Source of the DNA: JBKJML01 sp046596415
Lineage (GTDB): Bacteria; Actinomycetota; Thermoleophilia; Gaiellales; Gaiellaceae
Length of the DNA stretch: 5,344 nucleotides
Assembly: GCA_046596415.1 (NCBI GenBank)
Contig: JBKJML010000228.1
Coordinates: 1 to 5,344 of the forward strand
Direction of reading: 5' to 3'
Every line of letters starts with the position of its first letter. Position 1 is the first letter of the stretch. The position numbers and the translations under genes were made by a program. Below are positions 1 through 5,344 of this stretch, in pieces. The notes under the pieces were generated by a model. It saw only the letters and a list, made by a program, of their open reading frames with translations, had not been told where the DNA came from and ran no database searches.

Positions 1-1508
1 ATCTGAACGTCGACCCCGGGACGATGAGCCCCTTCCAGCACGGCGAGGTGTTCGTGACCGAGGACGGGGCCGAGACCGACCTCGATATCGGCCACTACGA
101 GCGCTTCATTGACGAGAACATGTCTCGCAATGCGAGCCACAGCGCCGGGGCGATCTGGGAGGCCGTCCTCCGCAAGGAGCGCAAGGGCGAGTTCCTCGGC
201 GCGACCGTGCAGGTGATCCCGCACATCACGAACGAGATCAAGGCGCGGATCAAGCGCGCCTCCAAGGCGACGCCGGCCGATGTCGTGATCAGCGAGATCG
301 GCGGCACCGTGGGCGACATCGAGTCGCTGCCGTTCCTCGAGGCGATCCGCCAGTTCCGGCGGGAGGTGGGGCAGGAGAACGTCCTCTACCTGCACTGCAC
401 GCTTGTGCCGTACATCGAGGCGGCCGGGGAGCTGAAGACGAAGCCCACGCAGCATTCGGTCAACGAGCTGCGCCGCATCGGTATCCACCCGGACGTGATC
501 GTCTGCCGCTCGCACGAGGAGCTCTCGCAGGACATCAAGGACAAGATCGCGCTCTTCGCCGATGTCGACGTGCGATCGGTCGTCGCGTGCCCGGACGTGT
601 CGGACGTCTATCTGGTCCCGAAGGTGCTTCAGGGGGAGGGGCTCGACGCGCTCGTCTGCGAGCAGCTCGGCCTCGACACGCCGCCGGCGGTGCTTGGCGA
701 GTGGCAGACGCTGATCGACCGGATCGGCGAGCGGCGCGGTGAGGTGACGATCGCGCTCGTCGGCAAGTATGTGAAGCTCCACGACGCGTACCTCTCGGTG
801 CACGAGGCGCTGAAGCATGCGGGTGTCCACCAAGGCTGCGCGGTGCGTGTCCAGTGGGTCGACGCCGAGAACATGTCGTACGAGGAGACGGCAGAGTTGC
901 TCGATGGCGTCGACGGCGTGCTCGTCCCGGGCGGGTTCGGCTCGCGTGGCTGGGAGGGGAAGATCCTCGCCTGCCAGGTCGCGCGCGAGCGCGAGATCCC
1001 GTACCTCGGCATCTGCCTCGGCATGCATGTCGCGGTGTCGGAGTTCGCCCGACACGTCGCGGGGCTCGAAGGGGCCAACTCGACCGAGATGGATCCCGAG
1101 ACGCCGTTCCCGGTGATCGACCTGCTGCCGGAACAGAAGGAGATCGAGGATCTCGGCGGCACGATGCGCCTCGGCGCGCAGGCGGTCGAGGTCGCCGAGG
1201 GGACGCGGACGAGGGAGATCTACGGCGAGCCTGTCGTGCACGAGCGCCACCGGCACCGCTACGAGGTGAACAACCACTACCGGCAACAGCTGATCGACGC
1301 AGGGCTCGTCGTCTCGGGGACGTTCCAGGAGGGGCGGCTCGTCGAGATCGTCGAGTTGCCCGACCACCCGTGGTTCGTGGCGAGCCAGTTCCATCCGGAG
1401 TTCAAGTCGCGCCCGACCCGCCCGGCACCGCTTTTCCGGGGCTTCGTGGGGGCCGCCCAGGAGCGGGCAGCGCGCCGCGCCGGCATCACCCTGCACGCCA
1501 CGGGGTAG
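1..1508 (+). CDS. pyrG: CTP synthase (glutamine-hydrolysing), 5' partial
   Basis: CTP synthase makes CTP from UTP, ATP and glutamine, the last step of de novo pyrimidine nucleotide synthesis, in the cytoplasm. The frame is open from the left edge (first full codon at 3) and reads LNVDPGT before the Met at 24. This matches about residue 45 onward of E. coli PyrG, so roughly 44 residues, including the P-loop, lie outside the window and Met 24 is internal. Counting that Met as 1, the amidoligase domain spans about 1-225, with the Mg-binding Asp at 21 (TDLDIGHYERF) and the EIGGTVGDIES motif at 91-101. The class I glutaminase domain spans about 243-485: oxyanion loop VPGGFG at 301-306, nucleophile Cys331 in GICLGMH, and His457/Glu459 in QFHPEF. 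The residue four after the nucleophile is His rather than the usual Gln. Both domains look intact. Stop TAG is at 1506-1508; the next gene starts 20 bases on. Confidence 0.97.
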   Translation, partial: LNVDPGTMSPFQHGEVFVTEDGAETDLDIGHYERFIDENMSRNASHSAGAIWEAVLRKERKGEFLGATVQVIPHITNEIKARIKRASKATPADVVISEIGGTVGDIESLPFLEAIRQFRREVGQENVLYLHCTLVPYIEAAGELKTKPTQHSVNELRRIGIHPDVIVCRSHEELSQDIKDKIALFADVDVRSVVACPDVSDVYLVPKVLQGEGLDALVCEQLGLDTPPAVLGEWQTLIDRIGERRGEVTIALVGKYVKLHDAYLSVHEALKHAGVHQGCAVRVQWVDAENMSYEETAELLDGVDGVLVPGGFGSRGWEGKILACQVAREREIPYLGICLGMHVAVSEFARHVAGLEGANSTEMDPETPFPVIDLLPEQKEIEDLGGTMRLGAQAVEVAEGTRTREIYGEPVVHERHRHRYEVNNHYRQQLIDAGLVVSGTFQEGRLVEIVELPDHPWFVASQFHPEFKSRPTRPAPLFRGFVGAAQERAARRAGITLHATG

Positions 1509-1516
1509 TACCCCTC

Positions 1517-1522
1517 TAGGAT
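1517..1522 (+). promoter_or_regulatory. Putative -10 box TAGGAT of the peptidase gene (leaderless)
   Basis: TAGGAT fits the TAnnnT form of a -10 hexamer and ends six bases before the GTG at 1529, so a start seven bases after the box would fall on the G of the start codon. The same hexamer with the same six-base spacing precedes deoB. No convincing -35 is seen; it would lie inside the end of pyrG. An alternative reading is that AGGA within the box (1518-1521) is a Shine-Dalgarno with a seven-base spacer, so the two roles cannot be separated here. Confidence 0.45.
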
Positions 1523-1528
1523 CGCGGC

Positions 1529-2644
1529 GTGTCGGCAGTCCTCGACCTGTTCCTCGAGCTGGCGGTGATTCCGAGCCCTCCCGGCTCGGAGCGCCCCGTC
1601 GCCGACCATGTGCTCGCCTATCTACGGCAGCTCGGCGTCGAGGCCGACGAGGACGGCTGCGGCCCTTTGATCGGCTCGGAGATGGGGAACATCTACTGCC
1701 ACCTGCCGGGCGGGGACACGGCCGGAACGCCGCTCTTTCTCTGTGCGCACCTCGACACGGTGCCGCCGCAGGGTCCGATCGAGCCGGTCGTGGAGAACGG
1801 CGTCGTGCGCAATGCGGCCGGCACGATCCTCGGCGCCGACGACAAGGCCGCGGTAGCGGTGCTGCTCGAGGCGGCCCGCCGGCTTCTGGCCGAGAACCGG
1901 CCGCATGCGGGGGTCGAGCTGCTCTTCACGCCCAAGGAGGAGGTGGGGTTGCTCGGGGCGGAGGCGTTCGACCACACGCGCTTCGAGGCGCGGCTCGGCT
2001 ACGTCTACGACATGGCAGCGCCGATCGGCCAGATCATCCTGGGCGCTCCGTCACAGCGGACGTTGAAAGTGCGCTTTCACGGTCGGGCGGCCCATGCCGG
2101 GATGTTCCCGGAGGAGGGGCGCTCGGCGATCGCGGCGGCGGCGCATGCGATCGCCGACCTGCGCCTCGGCCGGATCGACGAGGAGACCAGCGCGAACGTC
2201 GGCCTGATCACGGGCGGCAGCGCACGGAACATCACCCCGGAGTGGTGCTCGTTCGAGGCGGAGGTGCGCTCGCACGACGAGGGAAAGCTCGCGGAAGTCG
2301 TGCAGGAGATCCTCGACGCGTGCGCGTTCGCGGCGAGCGTCGCCGACTGCGGCGTCGAGTCCGAGGTCAGTGAGACCTATCGCGGCTACCGCTTGCGACC
2401 GGACGAGCCGGCGGTCTTGGTCGCCGCCGAGGCGCTCCGCCGGTGTGGGTTCGTGGTGGAGACGGCGCTGACGGGCGGCGCTGCCGACGCGAACGTCTTC
2501 AACATGCGGGGCCTGCCGTGTGTGAACCTCGCGAACGGGATGGCGGCGATCCACACGCCCGACGAGCACATCGCGGTCGCCGACCTCGAGGCGATGGTCG
2601 AGGTGACGCTCGCGATTATCGAGGCGGCGCGCGATTCCGCTTAG
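1529..2644 (+). CDS. M20-family metallopeptidase, PepT-like (YqjE type)
   Basis: This is a cytoplasmic two-zinc exopeptidase of family M20, most like the peptidase T-like (YqjE) group, and probably trims small peptides; its true substrate is not known. The GTG start gives 371 residues, about the usual size for the group. Visible metal and catalytic residues are His74 and Asp76 (AHLDTV), bridging Asp104 (GADDKAA), Glu137-Glu138 (PKEEVGLLGA; general base and ligand), Asp161 (VYDMA) and His342 (IHTPDEH). The lid/dimerisation domain, about residues 175-285, carries HGRAAHAGMFPEEGRSA with the conserved His189. There is no signal peptide. The start is chosen because it is the first after pyrG, lies 20 bases from the pyrG stop, and gives the expected N-terminus (LDLFLELAVIPSPPGSE). 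The 3' end overlaps the likely start of the DUF3866 gene, suggesting coupled translation. Relatives include PepT itself and other M20 carboxypeptidases, so the substrate class is tentative. Confidence 0.9.
   Translation: MSAVLDLFLELAVIPSPPGSERPVADHVLAYLRQLGVEADEDGCGPLIGSEMGNIYCHLPGGDTAGTPLFLCAHLDTVPPQGPIEPVVENGVVRNAAGTILGADDKAAVAVLLEAARRLLAENRPHAGVELLFTPKEEVGLLGAEAFDHTRFEARLGYVYDMAAPIGQIILGAPSQRTLKVRFHGRAAHAGMFPEEGRSAIAAAAHAIADLRLGRIDEETSANVGLITGGSARNITPEWCSFEAEVRSHDEGKLAEVVQEILDACAFAASVADCGVESEVSETYRGYRLRPDEPAVLVAAEALRRCGFVVETALTGGAADANVFNMRGLPCVNLANGMAAIHTPDEHIAVADLEAMVEVTLAIIEAARDSA
2621..2624 (+). promoter_or_regulatory. Possible Shine-Dalgarno GAGG for the DUF3866 gene
   Basis: GAGG lies inside the end of the peptidase gene, nine bases before the ATT codon at 2634 proposed as the DUF3866 start. 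It can also pair with CCTC at 2645-2648 (stem GAGGC/GCCTC, 2621-2625 with 2644-2648) around a loop holding the ATT. If real, that would hide the site until a ribosome finishing the peptidase opened it. A four-base match in GC-rich coding DNA is weak evidence on its own. Confidence 0.25.
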
Positions 2645-3614
2645 CCTCCGCCGCGGCACGGTCACCGCCGTCCTCGAGCGTGTGCCGGGCCTCGTCCGGC
2701 TCGAAGTGGACGGTGTCGCCTGCCTCGCCTACCCGCGCCTGACCGGCGACGTGGAGGAGCGCGACGAGGTGCTCGTGAACGTTCAGGCGCGAGAGCTCGA
2801 GCTCGGCTCGGGCGGCTTCGACATCTTGTACGCGAACCTGACCCGCGGGCTCGGCCTGACGGCGGTCGAGGGCGCTCATGTGATGAAGCTTCCCTACACG
2901 CCGCTCCAGCACGCCGTGCGCCACGGGGAGGAGGACGGGCCGCTGGCAGAGCAGCTCGACGGGATGCCCGTCGTCTGCTGCTCGCTGCACAGCCAACTCG
3001 CCCCTGCCGCCGCGGCGCTCGCGGGGCGGCGCGTCGCCTACGTGCAGCTCGCCGGCGGCGCCCTGCCGGTGGCGCTCTCTGACACGGTGCGCCTCCTGCG
3101 AGAGCGAGGCCTGATCGAGCTCGCGATCGGTGCCGGGGCGTGCTTCGGCGGCGATGTCGACTGTGTCGGCATCCATTCGGCGCTCGCCTACGCGAAGGCT
3201 GCCGGCGCCGAGGTGGTGATCTGCGCGATCGGGCCGGGGATCATCGGGACGGGCACGACGCTCGGACATGGCGGCCTGGCCGCGGTCGAGGCGGCCGGTG
3301 CCGCTGCTGCACTCGCCGGCCGCCCGGTGCTGGCGCTGAGGCTGTCCGAGGGCGATGCTCGCGACCGCCACCAGGGTGTCTCGCACCATTCGCTCGGCGT
3401 GCTCTCGCTTGTCGGCCCGATCGACACGGCGTGGCCGGCAGGGTGCCCACTCGGGCCTGCGCCGGAGCGGGCGACCGAGGTCGATGTCGCCGGCTGGCGT
3501 GAGGCGTGCGCCGTCCTCACGCTCTCGCACATGGGGCGGGGGCCGGCTGAGGAGCCCTGGTTCTTCGCAGCCGCTTTTGCCGCCGGCCGGCTCGCCGGAT
3601 CGCACCTCTCCTGA
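2634..3614 (+). CDS. DUF3866-family protein of unknown function, probable ATT start
   Basis: The function is unknown. The protein matches what I remember of the DUF3866 family of Firmicutes and Actinobacteria. From the ATT at 2634 it has 326 residues; from the first ordinary start, GTG 2682, it has 310. I favour the upstream start because the frame continues as SLRRGTVTAVLERVPG, the kind of N-terminal strand family members carry, and GTG 2682 would cut it in the middle. The frame is closed by a TGA at 2604, and between the two there is no ATG, GTG, TTG or CTG. Blocks, numbered from the ATT: HVMKLPYTPLQ (82-92), CCSLHSQLAP (115-124), LAGGALPVALSD (139-150), ACFGGDVD (169-176), GPGIIGTGTTLG (200-211) and DRHQGVSHHSLG (244-255). 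The Gly-rich loops and His/Asp clusters suggest a ligand or metal site, but none is proven. No signal peptide or clear membrane span is seen. The gene overlaps the peptidase by 11 bases, so the two are probably co-translated. The family call is firm enough; the start is not. Confidence 0.8.
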   Translation: MPLSLRRGTVTAVLERVPGLVRLEVDGVACLAYPRLTGDVEERDEVLVNVQARELELGSGGFDILYANLTRGLGLTAVEGAHVMKLPYTPLQHAVRHGEEDGPLAEQLDGMPVVCCSLHSQLAPAAAALAGRRVAYVQLAGGALPVALSDTVRLLRERGLIELAIGAGACFGGDVDCVGIHSALAYAKAAGAEVVICAIGPGIIGTGTTLGHGGLAAVEAAGAAAALAGRPVLALRLSEGDARDRHQGVSHHSLGVLSLVGPIDTAWPAGCPLGPAPERATEVDVAGWREACAVLTLSHMGRGPAEEPWFFAAAFAAGRLAGSHLS

Positions 3615-3642
3615 TCGAGGCACGTCGGCTTGGGCCGGTCTG

Positions 3643-3648
3643 TATCGT
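3643..3648 (+). promoter_or_regulatory. Putative -10 box TATCGT of ald
   Basis: TATCGT fits TAnnnT and ends nine bases before the ald ATG at 3658, in the 43-base gap after the DUF3866 stop. The intervening bases TCCCCGGCT hold no purine-rich Shine-Dalgarno, so a leaderless or nearly leaderless mRNA is the simplest reading. A good -35 hexamer is not evident. Confidence 0.4.
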
Positions 3649-3657
3649 TCCCCGGCT

Positions 3658-4788
3658 ATGCGGATCGGTGTCGCCAAGGAGATCAAACCCCAGGAGTACC
3701 GCGTCGCGTTGACGCCGGCAGGCGCGCGCGAGCTTGTGCAGCGCGGCCACGAGGTGCTGATCGAGCAGGGCGCCGGCGTCGGGAGCGCGTTCCCGGATGC
3801 CGACTACCAGGCGAACGGCGCGAAGATCGCCTCGGTCGACGAGGTGTGGGAGAGCGCGGAGCTGCTCCTGAAGGTCAAGGAGCCGATCGCGGCGGAGTAC
3901 GGACGCCTGCGCGAGAACCTCGTCCTCTTCACCTACCTCCACATCGCCGCCGACGAGCCGCTCACGCGGGCGCTCGTCGAGAGCGGGATCGCCGCTGTCG
4001 CCTACGAAACGGTGGAGACGGACAACCGCGCGCTGCCGCTCCTCGCGCCGATGAGCGAGGTGGCGGGCCGGCTCGCAGCTCAGGCGGGCGCGCACTACCT
4101 CGAGCGCCCGCGCGGGGGGCGCGGGCTCCTGCTCGGCGGGGTGGCCGGCGTCGCACCCGGCAAGGTGGTCGTGATCGGCGGTGGAATCGTCGGCTACAAC
4201 GCCGCCGTGATTGCGCTCGGCCTCGGCGCCCAGGTGACGATCCTCGAGCGCTCTGTCGACCGGATGCGCCACCTCGAGGAGGTGTTGCACGGCCGCGTCA
4301 GCCTGCTGATGTCCTCGACGCTCCAGATCGAGAGCTCCGTCGCCGACGCCGACGTCGTGATCGGCGCCGTGCTGATCCCCGGCGCGGTGGCGCCGAAGCT
4401 CGTGACGCGCGAGATGATTCGCGGCATGAAGGACGGCTCCGTCTTCTGCGACGTCGCGATCGACCAGGGCGGCTGCGCCGAGACCTCGCATGCCACGACT
4501 CATGACGATCCGGTGTACGACGTCGACGGCGTCGTCCATTACTGCGTGGCGAACATGCCCGGCGCCGTCCCGATCACCTCGACGAAGGCGCTCACGAACG
4601 TCACGCTCCCCTACGTCGAGGCGATCGCCGCTCAGGGGCTCCGCGAGGCGGTCGTGCGCGACCGGGCACTGGCCCGCGGCGTCAACGTGTTCGACGGCAA
4701 GGTGGCGTACGAGGCGGTCGCCGAGGCGCATGGGCTCGATTACTCGCCGCTTGCGGACCTCCTCCCGCTCGCGCGGGCGTCAGGCTAA
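3658..4788 (+). CDS. ald: Alanine dehydrogenase (NAD-dependent)
   Basis: Alanine dehydrogenase interconverts L-alanine and pyruvate plus ammonia with NAD(H). It lets cells use alanine as a carbon or nitrogen source, or re-oxidise NADH by reducing pyruvate. The ATG at 3658 gives 376 residues, close to the 371 of the Mycobacterium tuberculosis enzyme, starting with the typical MRIGVAKEIK. Substrate and catalytic residues match that enzyme by position: Arg15, Lys74 (LLKVKEP), His95 (TYLHIAA), Asp269 (AIDQGG) and Asn299 (VANMPG). The signature MSEVAGRLAAQAGAHYL is at 132-148. The Rossmann loop is GGGIVGYNA (174-182), followed by an acidic residue, Glu197 (VTILE), fitting NAD rather than NADP. The frame is open much further upstream, to a possible start at 3355, but those 101 residues are low-complexity, overlap the DUF3866 gene and are absent from the family. 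It has its own likely promoter and no Shine-Dalgarno, and its stop overlaps that of a minus-strand small gene. Confidence 0.96.
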   Translation: MRIGVAKEIKPQEYRVALTPAGARELVQRGHEVLIEQGAGVGSAFPDADYQANGAKIASVDEVWESAELLLKVKEPIAAEYGRLRENLVLFTYLHIAADEPLTRALVESGIAAVAYETVETDNRALPLLAPMSEVAGRLAAQAGAHYLERPRGGRGLLLGGVAGVAPGKVVVIGGGIVGYNAAVIALGLGAQVTILERSVDRMRHLEEVLHGRVSLLMSSTLQIESSVADADVVIGAVLIPGAVAPKLVTREMIRGMKDGSVFCDVAIDQGGCAETSHATTHDDPVYDVDGVVHYCVANMPGAVPITSTKALTNVTLPYVEAIAAQGLREAVVRDRALARGVNVFDGKVAYEAVAEAHGLDYSPLADLLPLARASG

Positions 4789-4925
4789 GCCTCTGTCTCT
4801 GCCGGCTTCGGCTTGGCCTTCTTGGCCGGCGAGATCTTGACCACGGTCCAGGTGATGACCGATGCGAGCGCGATGACGCCCGCGATGAAGACCAGCATGC
4901 CGAGGAGACCGAGGACCGTGGACAT
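4785..4925 (-). CDS. Small single-span membrane protein, 46 residues, unknown function
   Basis: I do not recognise a named family. The minus strand reads 46 codons from ATG (4925-4923) to TAG (4787-4785). The protein starts MSTVLGLLGM, continues with an unbroken hydrophobic helix at about residues 4-29 ending in VITWTVV, and closes with a basic, proline-rich tail KISPAKKAKPKPAETEA. The lysines just after the helix predict an N-out, C-in inner-membrane protein without a cleavable signal. Of the 45 codons after the start, 40 end in G or C, as expected for a real gene in this genome. It fills the space between ald and deoB almost exactly: its stop overlaps the ald stop tail to tail by four bases, and its start lies 20 bases from the deoB start on the other strand. 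There is no Shine-Dalgarno; a -10-like TATCCT is nine bases upstream. That it is expressed remains an inference. Confidence 0.65.
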   Translation of the reverse strand: MSTVLGLLGMLVFIAGVIALASVITWTVVKISPAKKAKPKPAETEA

Positions 4926-4933
4926 CGCGGACG

Positions 4934-4939
4934 TAGGAT
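4934..4939 (+). promoter_or_regulatory. Putative -10 box TAGGAT of deoB (leaderless)
   Basis: TAGGAT ends six bases before the deoB ATG at 4946, so a start seven bases after the box falls on the A of the ATG. Hexamer and spacing equal those before the peptidase gene at 1529. The bases AGCCGC before the ATG contain no Shine-Dalgarno. Any -35 would lie inside the small minus-strand gene; none is clear. Confidence 0.5.
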
Positions 4940-4940
4940 A
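4935..4940 (-). promoter_or_regulatory. Putative minus-strand -10 box TATCCT of the small membrane protein gene
   Basis: Read on the minus strand, 4940 to 4935 is TATCCT, a TAnnnT match ending nine bases before the ATG at 4925. A transcript starting seven bases after the box would begin at 4928, giving a three-base leader. The box shares five base pairs with the deoB -10 on the opposite strand. Confidence 0.4.
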
Positions 4941-4945
4941 GCCGC

Positions 4946-5344
4946 ATGCCACGCGCATGCGTCATCGTGCTCGACGCTGTTGGGGCGGGGGAGTTGCCGG
5001 ATGCGGCCTCGTATGGGGACGAGGGGTCGAACACGATCGGCAACGTGGCCCGCGCCGTCGGCGGCCTCGACCTGCCTGCGCTGGAGGCGCTCGGGCTCGG
5101 CAATGTTCTGCCGCTCGAGGGCTGCCCGCCGCAGCCGGGTGCGCCCGCGGTCGCGGGCCGGCTCCTCGAGCGCTCCAAGGGCAAGGACACGACGACGGGC
5201 CACTGGGAGCTGATGGGGATCGTCACGCCGACGCCGATGCCGACCTACCCGCACGGCTTTCCCTACGACGTGATCGACCCGTTCATGAACCGCACCGGGC
5301 GCGGCGTGCTCGGCAACAAGCCGGCCTCGGGGACGGAGATCATC
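4946..5344 (+). CDS. deoB: Phosphopentomutase, 3' partial
   Basis: Phosphopentomutase moves phosphate between C1 and C5 of ribose or deoxyribose, linking nucleoside breakdown by phosphorylases to the pentose phosphate pool. It is a cytoplasmic, metal-dependent enzyme of the alkaline phosphatase superfamily. The window holds the first 133 codons of an expected ~390 and the frame is still open at the right edge. Diagnostic features, checked against the Bacillus cereus enzyme as I recall it: metal ligand Asp10 in VIVLDAVGAGELPDA (its Asp13), SYGDEGSNTIGN at 22-33, the phosphorylated Thr82 in GKDTTTGHWELMG (its Thr85), and NKPASGTEI at 124-132. The ATG at 4946 is the natural start because it places the metal ligand at residue 10, as in relatives. 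No Shine-Dalgarno precedes it, and the -10-like box implies a leaderless message. The remaining metal ligands lie in the missing C-terminal part. Confidence 0.95.
   Translation, partial: MPRACVIVLDAVGAGELPDAASYGDEGSNTIGNVARAVGGLDLPALEALGLGNVLPLEGCPPQPGAPAVAGRLLERSKGKDTTTGHWELMGIVTPTPMPTYPHGFPYDVIDPFMNRTGRGVLGNKPASGTEII

Noticed and set aside
24..26. ATG at 24 as the start of pyrG
   Set aside because: The frame is open to the window edge and encodes conserved PyrG residues (LNVDPGT) before this Met; starting here would drop the P-loop.
854..1519. A + strand open frame inside pyrG in another phase
   Set aside because: Its product is Arg/Gly-rich with no domain, as expected from an out-of-phase reading of GC-rich codons; pyrG explains the DNA.
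3355..3657. A 101-residue N-terminal extension of alanine dehydrogenase from an upstream start at 3355
   Set aside because: It overlaps the DUF3866 coding region, has low-complexity Arg/Ser-rich content, and the family starts at the MRIGVAKEIK encoded from 3658.
4106..4126. A perfect 8-base-pair hairpin GCCCGCGC / GCGCGGGC with a five-G loop inside ald
   Set aside because: It lies in the codons for the conserved RPRGGRG segment, has no T-run, and short GC palindromes are common at this base composition.
3517..4731. A long (404-codon) minus-strand open frame across ald, and similar ones at 629-1162, 2051-2665 and 2616-3686
   Set aside because: These are antisense shadows expected in very GC-rich coding DNA. 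Their translations are Arg/His/Asp-rich with no recognisable motif, while the + strand carries clear protein families.
4801..4830. Repeated GCCGGC and TTGGCC copies after ald as an intrinsic terminator
   Set aside because: The pairing is poor, no T-run follows on either strand, and the repeats are explained by the Lys/Pro/Ala codons of the small minus-strand gene's tail.
1..5344. A mobile element, CRISPR array, defence system or RNA gene
   Set aside because: No direct-repeat arrays, transposase or integrase motifs, tRNA-like cloverleafs or rRNA segments were seen; the genes are housekeeping types with uniform composition.

Overview
This window is an ordinary chromosomal stretch from a very GC-rich bacterium. 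Every gene I am sure of is a housekeeping type and uses mostly G or C at third codon positions. The PyrG and alanine dehydrogenase sequences look actinobacterial; the alanine dehydrogenase aligns closely with my memory of the Mycobacterium enzyme. Several start codons lack a Shine-Dalgarno but have a TAnnnT box 6 to 9 bases upstream, which is the leaderless-transcript layout common in Actinobacteria. A deep-branching class such as Thermoleophilia or Rubrobacteria is my best guess, but this is inference.

Layout on the + strand: (1) the C-terminal ~90% of pyrG (CTP synthase), which enters from the left; (2) after 20 bases, an M20-family metallopeptidase of the PepT-like/YqjE type; (3) overlapping its end, a DUF3866-family protein whose conserved N-terminus appears to begin upstream of the first ordinary start codon; (4) after a 43-base gap holding a likely promoter, ald (NAD-dependent alanine dehydrogenase); (5) on the minus strand, overlapping the ald stop tail to tail, a 46-residue single-span membrane protein; (6) divergent from that, 20 bases away, the first third of deoB (phosphopentomutase), which runs off the right end.

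Functionally, pyrG and deoB belong to nucleotide synthesis and nucleoside salvage, the peptidase to peptide turnover, and ald to alanine/pyruvate exchange. DUF3866 has no known role; from memory it also sits near deoB-type loci in Firmicutes.

I found no mobile element, CRISPR array, tRNA, rRNA or defence-like system. No stretch over 300 bases lacks a gene. The points worth a second look are the apparent ATT start of the DUF3866 gene, the near-palindromic -10 box shared by two divergent genes in a 20-base gap, and the small membrane protein itself.
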